Source of the DNA: JBBREP01 sp036501845
GTDB lineage: Bacteria; Actinomycetota; Acidimicrobiia; IMCC26256; PALSA-610
NCBI GenBank assembly: GCA_036501845.1
Contig: DASXZO010000102.1
Location: forward strand, 32,625-96,624
Direction: 5' to 3'
Length of the DNA: 64,000 nucleotides
Each line of letters starts with the position of its first letter. Within the stretch, counting starts at the first letter, position 1. Shown here piece after piece: positions 39,620-49,212 of this stretch. The position numbers and the translations under genes are program-made. The notes under the pieces are model-generated. The model saw nothing but the letters and a program-made list of their open reading frames with translations. It searched no databases and was not told the origin of the DNA.

Positions 39620-42370
39620 TTACGGCGTATGCGCGCGAAAGATGGTGAACGGACTGCCGTTCGCGGGATGCGTTCTCGTAGCGCCGAGGTAGATCTGGCT
39701 CTTCGATACTGCGAGGTGATTGATCGCGAGCATGAAGGTCATCGAGGTCGCGCTCGGTGGCGGCGTGAATTGGATGCCGTCGACGTAGGCCGCGTTGGTG
39801 AACGAGAAGGTGATGGTCGAGCCGTCGGGGCTCACACTGAACTTGTCGGCTCCTTCGAGCTCGAACCCCTTCACGTTCGTGAACACACCCGCCTTCGCGA
39901 CGATCGTGCCGCTGAACACCACGTACGGCGGCACATTGGGCTGGGTGACTTGCAGCTTCCAGATCCCAGCGCCGCTGTTCGACTGACCGATGTAGAAGCC
40001 CGTCGCAGAACGCGCCGGCACGTTCGTGAAGCCTCCCGCCGCGGGACCCGTCCATGGCTGCGGATCGACCGTGAGGTGGAACAGAACCGACGACGCACCC
40101 GGGGTGCTCGCCGACACCGTGACACTCCCCGGAGCGCCGCCAGCGAGCGGCCGTGGACCGCTCGCAGTGCCGTCGTTCGCGGTCGTGCGGTTGACGGTCG
40201 TGCTGTTCCCAAAGAACGTCGCCGGGCCGTGCACGACGAACTTGACCGATACACCCGGCACGGGGTTGTTCTCCGCGTCGGTGACCGTCACGACCAACTG
40301 CGCCCCGAAATAGCGACCCGTCAGCGCATGCTGGTTGTCGCCGCTGGTCACTGCGATCGTGTTGGCGGCGCCGGCAGTCACGGTGAAGCAGCCGTCGCTA
40401 CCACCAGCGTCGGAGGCATCCGCGTAGTTGCCGCCGCTACTCGCCGCATAGCTGGCCGCGAAGCAATACACGCCGGGCTGCGTCGGTGCCACCGCGGTTG
40501 AGGTAGCCGTCGCCGCGTTGTCGCCCGAGTCGCTCAGCGGCACCGCAGAAGTCCCCACTTGCGAGCCACCGGTGCAATCCTGCGCCGCTGTCGTCGGACC
40601 GCACAGCGCGAAGCTCACCGAGCCCTGCGGATTTCCCGCATCCGCCGTCCCGGACACCGTTGCCGTGTCGGTGACTGGTGTCCCCGGCTGCACGCTCGAG
40701 CTCGAAGGGGATGAAGTCACCGAGGGCGCGACTCCGCCGACGCTGAAACATCCGTCCGTCTTCGAGTCACTCGTGTGGAAGTAGTTGCTGTCTCCGTTGT
40801 ACGACGCCACGAAGCAATAGGAGCCCAGTTTTGGCGTATACGACAGAGGATCGGTGGCCGACGATGCTCCTGAGCCCGCTTGCAACGGTGCGCCGGACGC
40901 AAGCGTGCCGACGTCGCTGCCGGAGTTCAGGCAATCCGCATACGACGACGACCCGCATCCCAGAATCTCGATGTCGATCGTTCCGGTGGGTGGCGTACCT
41001 TCCAGCCCGCTGACCGTCACCGTGTCGGTGACGTTGTCGCCGAGGGTGGGCGTCGACGAGGAGAGGCCCTGCGACACTGTCGCCTCGGACCCGTCCGAGA
41101 AGCACGCGTCACCGCCGCTCGCCGTCGGTCGATAGCTGAAATCCCCGGAATATGTGGCGTACAAGCAATAGAGCCCGACGGTGGTCGGCGCGGTGAACGG
41201 CACGATCACGAACGCTTCCTGTGGCTGCGACCCGAGCTCTGTGGTAGCTCCGACTTGGGTCGTCGTCGATGAGCACCCCGACTTACTCGACAGCGGCCCG
41301 CACACGTACACGCTCACCGTCCCGGTCGGGATCGGCGCACCCGCGCCGACAGTCATCGACACGATCGCATTGGTCGAAGCCCCCGACCCGACGTTCCCAG
41401 CGTCAGGTTGCACATTCAACGTCTGCAGCGAGCGGCTCCAACTGATCACGACCGACGGTCTCCCCGACGTATCGATGGTGCTGGTCGCCGGCAAGCTGTA
41501 GCCACCGCCGCCACCACCACCGTTGGCGTCACCTTCGCCGCCGCCACCGCCGCCACCCACACCGCCGCCGCCGCCACCGCCGCCGGTGTTCGAGATCTCA
41601 TTGCTGCCGCCGTCGCCTCCGGCGTTGGCTGTGCCTTGCGCGCCCCCCGAGAATTCGTCTGGGAAGCGGGACGCGATCCCGCAGACGGCACCGCCAGGAG
41701 CGGTCCCTCCAGAGGTGCCCGCCTTGCCCCCCTGACCGACGCATTCGGCTTGCCGCCCGTCACCTCCTGCCGCGCCGCCGTCAGCCGCGTCGATACTCAT
41801 GACCCCGGCGCCCCCACCGCCGCCGCCCGCGGCCACAACCAACGCAGTCGAGCCGGCGTACACGCTCGACGCGCCGCCCCCGCCGCCACCGCCGCCGTTG
41901 CCCCCCGCTCCGCCGCCGCCACCGCCGCCGGAGCCAGGCGAGCCGCCTGCGGCGGCGCCGCCATCTCCTCCATTGCCGGCGACGGTGACCGTAAGCGTCG
42001 AGCTGCTCGTGACCGACGCCGTCGTCGTGACATTGGCACCGTTACCGCCGGATCCCCCGGCCGGCAGGTTGTTGATGTCGGTTCCCCCGCCCATGCCGCC
42101 CTTCCCGCCGACCGCCGTCACCGCGACGCTGGTGACTCCCGCAGGCACGCTGAACGAATCGGTGCCGGTGGTCGAATAGGTGCACACGTCATTCCCCGTC
42201 GAGGAATCGGTCGAGAACACTCCCGTCGAACCGCAGATCAAAACAGGTGCCGCCCCGGCACGCGCGGTTCCGATCGCTAGTGCTGCGCCCGACGCGGGTA
42301 GCAGTGCCACCGCGAACAGCGTCGGAAGAAAACGTCGCGTGCGCGACGACCGGTGGGAACTTGCGCCCAT
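39620..42370 (-). CDS. Exported glycine-rich protein with three Ig-like repeats and a Big_1-like domain
   Basis: A 916-residue secreted protein. Signal peptide about 10-40 (RRFLPTLFAVALLPASGAALA). Residues about 60-300 are strongly Gly-rich with runs of 6-9 Gly (TVAGNGGDGG, SPGSGGGGGGGAGG), recalling PE_PGRS-like domains and Gly-rich autotransporter lectins. Three consecutive repeats of about 100 residues follow, each with a Cys pair and a YC(F/L)xA(S/T)Y motif (LYCLYATYSGD, SYCFVASYNGD, VYCFAASYAAS). A Big_1-like domain (VTDAENNPVPGVSVKFVVHGP) and a C-terminal beta domain come last. A surface or matrix protein is likely. ATG 42370 is chosen at the signal peptide; no anchor motif is seen. Confidence 0.82.
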   Translation of the reverse strand: MGASSHRSSRTRRFLPTLFAVALLPASGAALAIGTARAGAAPVLICGSTGVFSTDSSTGNDVCTYSTTGTDSFSVPAGVTSVAVTAVGGKGGMGGGTDINNLPAGGSGGNGANVTTTASVTSSSTLTVTVAGNGGDGGAAAGGSPGSGGGGGGGAGGNGGGGGGGGASSVYAGSTALVVAAGGGGGGAGVMSIDAADGGAAGGDGRQAECVGQGGKAGTSGGTAPGGAVCGIASRFPDEFSGGAQGTANAGGDGGSNEISNTGGGGGGGGVGGGGGGGEGDANGGGGGGGYSLPATSTIDTSGRPSVVISWSRSLQTLNVQPDAGNVGSGASTNAIVSMTVGAGAPIPTGTVSVYVCGPLSSKSGCSSTTTQVGATTELGSQPQEAFVIVPFTAPTTVGLYCLYATYSGDFSYRPTASGGDACFSDGSEATVSQGLSSSTPTLGDNVTDTVTVSGLEGTPPTGTIDIEILGCGSSSYADCLNSGSDVGTLASGAPLQAGSGASSATDPLSYTPKLGSYCFVASYNGDSNYFHTSDSKTDGCFSVGGVAPSVTSSPSSSSVQPGTPVTDTATVSGTADAGNPQGSVSFALCGPTTAAQDCTGGSQVGTSAVPLSDSGDNAATATSTAVAPTQPGVYCFAASYAASSGGNYADASDAGGSDGCFTVTAGAANTIAVTSGDNQHALTGRYFGAQLVVTVTDAENNPVPGVSVKFVVHGPATFFGNSTTVNRTTANDGTASGPRPLAGGAPGSVTVSASTPGASSVLFHLTVDPQPWTGPAAGGFTNVPARSATGFYIGQSNSGAGIWKLQVTQPNVPPYVVFSGTIVAKAGVFTNVKGFELEGADKFSVSPDGSTITFSFTNAAYVDGIQFTPPPSATSMTFMLAINHLAVSKSQIYLGATRTHPANGSPFTIFRAHTP

Positions 42371-42794
42371 AACCACGCCCCTTGTTTCGACGGCAGTGCC
42401 GCAGACCACCGAAACCCACATTACGTGGATTGAAGGACCCGGTGTCCAGTCCGTCGCCCCTGAGAAGGGTTTGTAAAGCACGCGGCGCGCCCTGCAGAAC
42501 GAGGCCGTTCGATGCAGGTGACCTCAGCGCGGCAATCGCTGGGGATCGAGTCCAAGGCGCGGAAGGCTCTGGATCGTCAGCCCGACGTCTGCTGCGTTGG
42601 CACAACGCTCAACGTCTCCGCGGCTACCTGCCGCGCGGAGAGATCGACAAGCATGCCGTGTAGGTCCGCGGCACTGAAAGACCGATCGGTGCGGGCACTT
42701 GCTCGTGGCCAGGCGGGTCCGCAGAATTGCCGTCATGGGGTTGGAGGCGATCGGCCTGCGGGCTGGTCGTCGGAGAGTGCGCGTCGAGGACGAG
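42371..42794. other. Intergenic region without a supported gene
   Basis: This 424-bp gap separates the Gly-rich exported protein from the acyl-CoA synthetase upstream of it on the same strand. Several short open frames exist on both strands, but all are Arg/Ser-rich, lack ribosome binding sites and resemble no protein. I see no copy of the 20-bp palindrome here. Confidence 0.5.
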
Positions 42795-44384
42795 TTACAC
42801 AGAGGGCTTGGCGTCGGCCATCTCGCGCAGCTTGTTCTTGAGCAGCTTGTCGAGGGTTCCCAGCGGAAATTCGTCCACGACGTAGACGGCGCGCGGCACC
42901 TTGAAATCGGCGAGCGTCTCCTTGCACGCGGCGATCACACTGGCTTCGAGCGTGGCCTCGTCGGGTGCCCCGGGTGCGGTGATCACGAACGCGACGACCA
43001 CTTGATCGAGAAAGTCGTGGTGCTTGCCCACGACGGCGGCCTGGGCGACTCCGGCCACCGTCGTGACGCGCTCTTCGACTTCGCGGGCCGAGACGTTCTC
43101 GCCGCCGACCTTCAGCAGGTCCTTGTCGCGCTCCTGGTAGAAGACGTTGCCGCCCTCCCCCATCTTCACGATGTCGCCGGTCTTGAACCAGCCGTCTTCG
43201 AACGACGCGTCGTTGGCTTCGGCATTGTCGAAGTACTCGAGGAAGAGTTGGATGCCGCGGGTGCCGCGCATCCACAGTTCGCCCGATTGTCCTTCGTCGC
43301 ACAGCTCACCGGTGTCCTTGTCGACCACGGCGATCTCGTAGCCCGGCGACACATGACCCATCGAGCGCACCGGAAGTTGTTCGACCGGCTTGCCGGTGAT
43401 CGCGTGCGTGACCGTCTCGGTCATGCCGTACGCCGCGTACACCGAGATACCGAACATCTTGTCGAGGTCGGGCATGATGAGCCCGAACACGCCGACGCGC
43501 AGCGTGTGCTCGGCCGGACGGTCGGGCGCGCCCAATGCCCCGAACACAAACGGCATCAGCGAGATGTGCGTGACACCGTGCTTCGTGATCATCTCCCAGA
43601 AGCGGCTCGTCGACCACTTCGGCATCAGCACGGCCGTTGCACCCACGCCGAGCACCGAGAACAACGACCAGCTCTGCGCGTTCACATGGAAGAACGGTAA
43701 GTAGATGAGGTAGCGGTCATCGGAGCCGAGGTCGATGTTGCGCGGTCCGAGCCGGCTCGCCCAGACGGCGTTGGCGTGCGTGTGCACCACTGCCTTCGGC
43801 CGATTCGTGGTGCCCGAGGTGAACATGATGCCGAATGGCAGCATCGGCTCGGCCGGCCGGCCGCGCCAGGCCGAAGGTTCAGCGGCAAACAGACCGTCGA
43901 ACCGCTCGAAGGAGCTTCCATCACCCTCGATCGCATCGGTGTCGGTGACCGCGATCCACTTGAGTGTTGGCGCGGCCTCGGCCACCATCGACGCGAACCG
44001 CGCCTGGACGATCGCCGCGACGCAGCGCGCCTTGCTCGCGAAGAACGCGATCTCGCTCGTGACCGACTTCGTGTTCGTCGTGACGGCAACCGCGCCGGCC
44101 ACCGTGCACGCGAGGAACGCGAGCACCATCTCGGGCGAATTCTCGGAGTGGATGAGCACCTTGTCGCCCTTGACGATGCCGCGACCGTCGAGGCCGGCCG
44201 CGAGCCGGTGCACGTCGTCGCGCAACTGCGCGTACGTCCACGTGCGGGTGGTTCCGTCTCCCGGGTCCCACACGAGCGCGTGGTGATCGGGCTTGCGTTC
44301 GGCCCAGTGTGCGAGCAGCCAGGGAATGTCCTGGCCGTGCATCTGGAAGTCGAGCAAACGGTCGGCTGATACCTGCGCTGACAT
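42795..44384 (-). CDS. AMP-forming acyl-CoA synthetase / ligase
   Basis: A 529-residue adenylate-forming enzyme that activates a carboxylic acid as acyl-AMP and transfers it to CoA. Motifs in order: the P-loop MFTSGTTNRPKAVVHTH (about 180-196), YGMTETV (about 335), GWFKTGD (about 410), the hinge YQERDKDLLKVGGENVS, and the C-terminal catalytic Lys in GTLDKLLKNKLRE. The family resembles crotonobetaine/carnitine-CoA ligase or medium-chain fatty acyl-CoA synthetases; the substrate is unknown. ATG 44384 follows GAGGAG. It is divergent from a small VOC protein. No other lipid gene is adjacent. Confidence 0.92.
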   Translation of the reverse strand: MSAQVSADRLLDFQMHGQDIPWLLAHWAERKPDHHALVWDPGDGTTRTWTYAQLRDDVHRLAAGLDGRGIVKGDKVLIHSENSPEMVLAFLACTVAGAVAVTTNTKSVTSEIAFFASKARCVAAIVQARFASMVAEAAPTLKWIAVTDTDAIEGDGSSFERFDGLFAAEPSAWRGRPAEPMLPFGIMFTSGTTNRPKAVVHTHANAVWASRLGPRNIDLGSDDRYLIYLPFFHVNAQSWSLFSVLGVGATAVLMPKWSTSRFWEMITKHGVTHISLMPFVFGALGAPDRPAEHTLRVGVFGLIMPDLDKMFGISVYAAYGMTETVTHAITGKPVEQLPVRSMGHVSPGYEIAVVDKDTGELCDEGQSGELWMRGTRGIQLFLEYFDNAEANDASFEDGWFKTGDIVKMGEGGNVFYQERDKDLLKVGGENVSAREVEERVTTVAGVAQAAVVGKHHDFLDQVVVAFVITAPGAPDEATLEASVIAACKETLADFKVPRAVYVVDEFPLGTLDKLLKNKLREMADAKPSV

Positions 44385-44514
44385 TTCCGGTCTCCTCGAC
44401 GTCCTCGCCAACATGCGACCGCGGTGCACCGTGGTGGCGTGTCAAGGTACTCATCGCCGCGGGCGCGGCCAACGGGCACGCGCGGTTCTTTCCATCTCGT
44501 GACATGATTGGCCG

Positions 44515-44883
44515 ATGTCGTCCGCGCGCATTCGCTCGGTGGTCCTCGACTGCCCCAATCCTCGGGCACTCGCCGAGTTCTATCTGGGTGTCCTGGGCGG
44601 AGAAGTCGATGCGGACGCGGACGACTGGGTCGTGCTCACGGTCAACGGGCTGCGCTTGGCGTTCCAACTCGCCGACGACTTCGAACCCCCGACTTGGCCC
44701 ACCGGTGAGCGGCCGCAGCAGTTCCACCTCGATATGACCGTCGACGACGTGGACGCCGCCGAGCAGAGCGTGCTGGCCCTCGGCGCACGGAAGCATGCGA
44801 CGCAGCCAGGCGAGGACACCGGCGACCGGTTCCGGGTGTACCTGGATCCGGCCAGCCATCCCTTCTGCCTCTGCTGGGACTGA
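44515..44883 (+). CDS. VOC-superfamily protein (glyoxalase-like)
   Basis: A 122-residue protein with the two-module vicinal-oxygen-chelate fold: RIRSVVLDCPNPRALAEFYLGVLG at the start and FHLDMTVDDVDAAEQSVLALGA in the second half, then RVYLDPASHPFCLCWD, the usual closing strand with an Asp and the C-terminal FCLC. Closest in style to the Glyoxalase_6 group of actinobacteria, mostly uncharacterised. Metal ligands of true glyoxalase I are not all evident. It diverges from the acyl-CoA synthetase; a hairpin follows its stop. Confidence 0.85.
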   Translation: MSSARIRSVVLDCPNPRALAEFYLGVLGGEVDADADDWVVLTVNGLRLAFQLADDFEPPTWPTGERPQQFHLDMTVDDVDAAEQSVLALGARKHATQPGEDTGDRFRVYLDPASHPFCLCWD

Positions 44884-44885
44884 CA

Positions 44886-44908
44886 CACCCGCCGTCAGCT
44901 CGCGGGTG
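44886..44908. terminator. Hairpin between convergent genes
   Basis: CACCCGC and GCGGGTG form a perfect 7-bp stem with a 9-nt loop, just after the VOC gene stop and before the convergent Tat-exported protein stop. No T-run. Confidence 0.6.
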
Positions 44909-44926
44909 GTGAACGCGCTCAATCGT

Positions 44927-45607
44927 TCAATTCGCGATGAACCAGCCGACTGCCACCGCGGCGGGCGCAGGTTTGTTGAGATTGATCGTGAACTTGCTGT
45001 GCGCGATGTCGACCACGACCCCTTGCACCCACAGCCCGGCCACGTTGCCCTGGATCGTCGCTAACACAAGGCTGTCCTGGTTGAACACCATTGGTGTGAC
45101 TGCCTTCGCGGCTTGGCCCTTCGCGAACACGAGCTTGCCGCTGCGAGTGAACTGGGCCCGCCCCTTCACCCAGAGCGCGTAGCCGCCCGGGCATTCGGCA
45201 AGCACTCCGACGCCGTTCTTGGAGATGCCGTACACACTGATGCCGTCGCCGGCGCCATGCGTCGTGTCACCCTTGACGCCGACTTGGCTGGGGTCGCCGG
45301 ACGTGGTGGTCAGGACACCGATGCTGTTCGCGTTGCTCACATTCGCCTGGATGACGTTCGAACTGTTTTGGTAGTTCTGGGCGAGCACCGTGTATGTGGT
45401 GTTCCCGCCAAGGAACAGGTCGCTATATGTGCTGCCGATCCTGGTGGCAGTGGGCGCCTCGTTGCGCGCCCCCAACAACACCGGATCGCCGTCGTCGGCA
45501 CCGGCCGCTGACGGCCCCGTAACGGCGGCCGCAGCTGCTACGGCGGCACCGCCCAACGCGACCTTCATCAGATGACGTCGCGACCGCTGCTCGTGATCGT
45601 CGTGCAC
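44927..45607 (-). CDS. Tat-exported protein of unknown function
   Basis: A 226-residue protein. The GTG at 45607 has GGGAGG six bases upstream. The N-terminus has the twin-arginine pattern (RSRRHLMKVALGGAAVAAAAAV), so export of a folded protein by the Tat route is predicted. The mature part contains Gly/Asn-rich beta units (SNANSIGVLTTTSGDPSQVG, GDGISVYGISKNGVGVLAE) resembling short beta-helix turns, then a C-terminal beta domain ending VGWFIAN. Proteins with this turn pattern occur in many actinobacteria without known function. It is divergent from the SARP-type regulator across 98 bp, a candidate target. Confidence 0.78.
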   Translation of the reverse strand: MHDDHEQRSRRHLMKVALGGAAVAAAAAVTGPSAAGADDGDPVLLGARNEAPTATRIGSTYSDLFLGGNTTYTVLAQNYQNSSNVIQANVSNANSIGVLTTTSGDPSQVGVKGDTTHGAGDGISVYGISKNGVGVLAECPGGYALWVKGRAQFTRSGKLVFAKGQAAKAVTPMVFNQDSLVLATIQGNVAGLWVQGVVVDIAHSKFTINLNKPAPAAVAVGWFIAN

Positions 45608-45705
45608 GGCACACCTCCCTGTGGCGGCGCCGAACGACGCCGATGCCATGATCTCCGGCGCGCGTTAGCGGAGGAATAACCGGCGCTCTCCTACGGTGGG
45701 CGGCG

Positions 45706-48700
45706 GTGCCAGGTCCGTTTCGCTACTCGCCGCCGGTGCTCAGGGATGGCGCGTTGTTGCGGCCCCGCCTGCTTGCGCGCCTGGTCGGTCGCTGGGACAA
45801 GCGACTGGTGCTGGTCACTGGCGGCGCGGGCCTTGGCAAGACCACGCTGCTGGCGCAGGCGCTCGCCGACAACGCATTGGCGCCACGCGGGTTCGATGCC
45901 TGGCTCGGCGCAGCTCCGGCCGATGTCGACGCGCGCCATCTGTGTGCCGGGCTGCTGGAGGCGCTGGGCGCGACCGTCCCGAGCGAAGCGACGCCCGCGG
46001 CGGTGGCCGACGCGGTGTGGGCGCTCGCGCCGACGCAAGTGAGCCTGGTGATTGACGATGCGCACGTCATCACCGCCAACTCGTCCGCGGCGCTTGCCAT
46101 CACCGAGCTCCTCGACACCATGCCGGCCAACGGTCACCTCGTGCTTGCGAGCAGGACGCGTCCGGCGTTCGCGGTGGCTCGGCTCGTGGCCCACGGCGAC
46201 GTCATCGAGGTGAGCGAGCACGCATTGCGGTTCGACGACGACGAGCAAGCCGCGTTCGCGCGTCTGCGATCCGTCGCCCCTGATGTGGTGTCGGCCGCGG
46301 GTGGATGGCCGGCGCTCGCTGCACTACGAGTCGAATCCTCGACCTCGGTCGGCGACGACTTCTTGTGGGAGGAGGTCCTGCGATCGCTCGACGGCGACCA
46401 GCGCGCCGCGCTCAGCGTGCTGTGCGACCTCGGTGGTGGCGACAACGACTTGGTATCAGTCACCTTGGGCCGCGATATCGACCTCGGGCTGCTGTCAGAC
46501 GTACCGCTCCTCGCACGCACTCCTGACGATTGGATCGAACCTCACCCGTTGTGGAAGCCCGTCGCCGCTGGGCGTCTCGCGCTCGACGACCGTGCCGCGA
46601 CGCGGGCGCGCGGCGTGGCGCGACTGATCGAGCGAGACCGGTTGAGTGAGGCATTCGACCTCATTGCGTCGATGGATTTGTGGGACCAGGCTCCCGCGCT
46701 GCTGCGACACGCGTGCCTCATGGGCGCGCGCCCGTCCGCTGGCGAACTCCGACGATGGCTTGACCGGTGCCCACCGGAGATGTTGTCCACGCCGGGCGGC
46801 CTGCTGGCCGAAGCGGTGCATGCCTTGATGGTGACACCGGCAGCGGCGATCGACGCGCTGCGCACGGCGATCGCCGCATGTCGTGCGGTCGGCGACGATG
46901 ACGGCGAGATTGCTGCGGTGGCCCACCTCGGGCGAATCGCACTCTGGCATCAGGATCTCGCGTCAATCGTCGAATTCGCGCCGCGCGTGTCGGGGCTTGC
47001 CGCTGCCGGGAACGAAGCCGCTCGCGGGCTCGAGCGTCTCGGGCTCGCGATGTATCACGACATGAACTCGAATGATGCCGGTGTGCTCGAGGCCCTGTCG
47101 GGGATTCCGAAGGATGCTCTCGACGCTCCGTGGCAGGCGGTCGCAAGCTGGTATCGCTCGGTCGCGCTGCACACACTCGGTGACCCGACGGCTGCGCTGG
47201 CATCGATCGAAGCCGGCGTGGCGCAGGCCGATCCGGTGCTCGCGCTCACCCTGGCCTACTCGCGGCACCTCTCGCTCTGGGCGCTCGGCCGCATCGAAGA
47301 GGTCGAGAACACCGCATCTGAGTTGCGAGCCGCCACTGTCGCCGCGGGTGTGACGCACAACATCACCGGTGGTTTCGCAGACGGATCACGCGAAGCGTCT
47401 CACCTCGGGCACGACGATGAGGCAGCAGGGCGGTTACGACGTGCCCGTGACTCGCTGCAGCCGAACCAGGCGAACGCCGCGGTTCGTATTGCACTCGCGG
47501 ATGCGTCGCTCCGAGTGCTGCGAGGCGACGAAGAAGGCGCTCGTGCCGTGCTCGTGGGCGCTCTCGCCGACTATCCGCTCGAGACCGGACCGCCGCGGCG
47601 CGCGTGGCGCGATGCCTTGGCACTCACCTACGTAATGGTTGCCGACGCGCGCGCCGAGTGGGACCGAACTGAGCTCCCTGGCATCTGGTCGCGCGTCCGC
47701 GACTACGCCGCCGCTGTGGTCGCGGGTCGGGAACCAATTGGTGGCGATCCGCTCGATCGGCTCGACCTCGCGGACCTCGACGTCGTCCGGGCGGCGCTGC
47801 CTCTGCCATTCGCCGCCGAACTCGCGGTGCGTCTCCACGCGCGTGGTCGCCCCGAGGGCGCCGCCTTGCTCGATCGCCTTGGCGCGGCCGGCCGCGACGC
47901 GACCCGCGCGCTGACGGAGACACGACCATCGGCACGAGGCGACGCGCGCTCGTTGCTCGCTGCGGTTCCACCGCAACCGCGAGTACGGGTCGAGATCGCC
48001 GTACTCGGGCCGATCGAGATCCGCCACGACGGCGTCGCCGTCATGCACGAGGCTGCCCGCCGCGAACGCGTACGCGCGCTGCTCGCGTTTCTGCATGCGA
48101 CTCGGTCGACCAGTCGCGAGATCGTGGCCGCCGCGCTCTGGCCCGACCTCGAAGAGCGGGCCGCCGCCAACAACCTCCGGGTGAACTTGTCGTACCTCCT
48201 GCAAGCACTCGAGCCATGGCGGGCAGACGGCGACCCGTCGTACTTCGTGCGAACCTCGGGGACGCGGCTGCAGTTCGTCGCGGCCAGCGATGCCGACGAC
48301 TTCGACCGCAATATCGCGATGGCCCGAGCCGCCGAGGAGGCCGGTCTCGTGTCGGTCGCGCTCGATCATCATCTCGCTGCGGTCGCCGTCTATCGGGGGC
48401 AGCTGTACGAGGACCTGGACGAGGCACAGTGGTTCGGTCTTGCCCGTGAGCACTATGCGGGCCAGTGTCGCGCCAGCGCAGTCCGCGCCGCGCAACTCCT
48501 GAGCGCTGCGAACGACACGGACCGGGCTGGGGAACTCGCGCGACGGGCGCTCGAGCTTGACCCGTGGTGCGAGGCCGCCTACGCGGTGCTGATCGCGGGG
48601 GCGCTCGCACGCGACGATCGACGCGGCGCGGTCCGCCTGCTTCGGGAATGCGTCGCGGTACTCAACGATCTCGGGGTCGAGCCCTCACTGGAGATCGCGG

Positions 48701-48729
48701 CGCTGGAACGCCGCATCCCGTCGCCCTGA
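45706..48729 (+). CDS. Large ATP-binding regulator with C-terminal SARP-type winged helix and BTAD
   Basis: A 1007-residue cytoplasmic regulator. The N-terminal AAA/NB-ARC-like ATPase has Walker A GGAGLGKT (about 39-46) and Walker B VSLVIDDAHV (about 110). A long helical middle region (about 330-740) has the TPR-like repeats of MalT-type proteins. The C-terminus carries an OmpR-like winged helix (VEIAVLGPIEI to LRVNLSYLLQAL, about 765-830) and a bacterial transcriptional activator domain (to about 1000). This is a MalT/SARP hybrid layout: the DNA-binding domain is of SARP type, not LuxR type. The GTG at 45706 is taken as start. Target and ligand are unknown. Confidence 0.88.
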   Translation: MPGPFRYSPPVLRDGALLRPRLLARLVGRWDKRLVLVTGGAGLGKTTLLAQALADNALAPRGFDAWLGAAPADVDARHLCAGLLEALGATVPSEATPAAVADAVWALAPTQVSLVIDDAHVITANSSAALAITELLDTMPANGHLVLASRTRPAFAVARLVAHGDVIEVSEHALRFDDDEQAAFARLRSVAPDVVSAAGGWPALAALRVESSTSVGDDFLWEEVLRSLDGDQRAALSVLCDLGGGDNDLVSVTLGRDIDLGLLSDVPLLARTPDDWIEPHPLWKPVAAGRLALDDRAATRARGVARLIERDRLSEAFDLIASMDLWDQAPALLRHACLMGARPSAGELRRWLDRCPPEMLSTPGGLLAEAVHALMVTPAAAIDALRTAIAACRAVGDDDGEIAAVAHLGRIALWHQDLASIVEFAPRVSGLAAAGNEAARGLERLGLAMYHDMNSNDAGVLEALSGIPKDALDAPWQAVASWYRSVALHTLGDPTAALASIEAGVAQADPVLALTLAYSRHLSLWALGRIEEVENTASELRAATVAAGVTHNITGGFADGSREASHLGHDDEAAGRLRRARDSLQPNQANAAVRIALADASLRVLRGDEEGARAVLVGALADYPLETGPPRRAWRDALALTYVMVADARAEWDRTELPGIWSRVRDYAAAVVAGREPIGGDPLDRLDLADLDVVRAALPLPFAAELAVRLHARGRPEGAALLDRLGAAGRDATRALTETRPSARGDARSLLAAVPPQPRVRVEIAVLGPIEIRHDGVAVMHEAARRERVRALLAFLHATRSTSREIVAAALWPDLEERAAANNLRVNLSYLLQALEPWRADGDPSYFVRTSGTRLQFVAASDADDFDRNIAMARAAEEAGLVSVALDHHLAAVAVYRGQLYEDLDEAQWFGLAREHYAGQCRASAVRAAQLLSAANDTDRAGELARRALELDPWCEAAYAVLIAGALARDDRRGAVRLLRECVAVLNDLGVEPSLEIAALERRIPSP

Positions 48730-48861
48730 GTCGTTCGCTCGCGCGCGCCCTCAATCGGGCCATCCGATGCCAGCGTGGGTCGTGCTGTCGAAATCGGTGT
48801 CCGTCGTTCGTCGTACGGGTGAGCGCGCCCAGCGAGGGCGGGCCACTCGAGGGAGGGCAAC

Positions 48862-49212
48862 GTGCCGCATCCAGTGATCCACGCAGAGATCCGTTCGCAA
48901 GACCCCGATGCAACGCGACAGTTCTTCGCGAAGCTGTTCGACTGGAAGGTCGCCTCGGAAGGTGCCTTTCCGGGCTACACCTTCATCGACACCGGCGCCG
49001 AGGGCGGCGCGCATGTCGCGATCAGCCCGCGCCAGGCCGACGTCGACGAGGTGCTCTTCTTCGTCGCCGTCGACGACGTCACCGCGACACTGCAGCGTGC
49101 CGTCGACCTGGGCGGCAAGATCGTGCAAACCGAGCAGACGGTGCCCGGCGTCAGCTTCGGCGTGCTCGAAGATGCGCAGGGTCACCGCATCGGAGTCGCG
49201 GCCAACGGTTGA
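48862..49212 (+). CDS. VOC-superfamily protein
   Basis: A 116-residue vicinal-oxygen-chelate protein: HAEIRSQDPDATRQFFAKLFDWKV, GGAHVAISP, FFVAVDDVTATLQRAVDLGG and FGVLEDAQGHRIGVA. This matches the actinobacterial Glyoxalase/bleomycin-resistance-like group (CFP30B type). The GTG at 48862 has GGAGGG at good spacing. It sits between the SARP-type regulator and a small conserved protein. A broken VOC gene lies 430 bp further on the opposite strand. Confidence 0.87.
   Translation: MPHPVIHAEIRSQDPDATRQFFAKLFDWKVASEGAFPGYTFIDTGAEGGAHVAISPRQADVDEVLFFVAVDDVTATLQRAVDLGGKIVQTEQTVPGVSFGVLEDAQGHRIGVAANG

Noticed and set aside
41490..41960. Dense CCGCCG/CCACCG repeats that look like a DNA microsatellite or a proline-rich plus-strand gene
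   Set aside because: They are the complement of Gly codons in the long exported protein on the minus strand, with irregular units; the plus-strand frames have no starts or ribosome binding sites.
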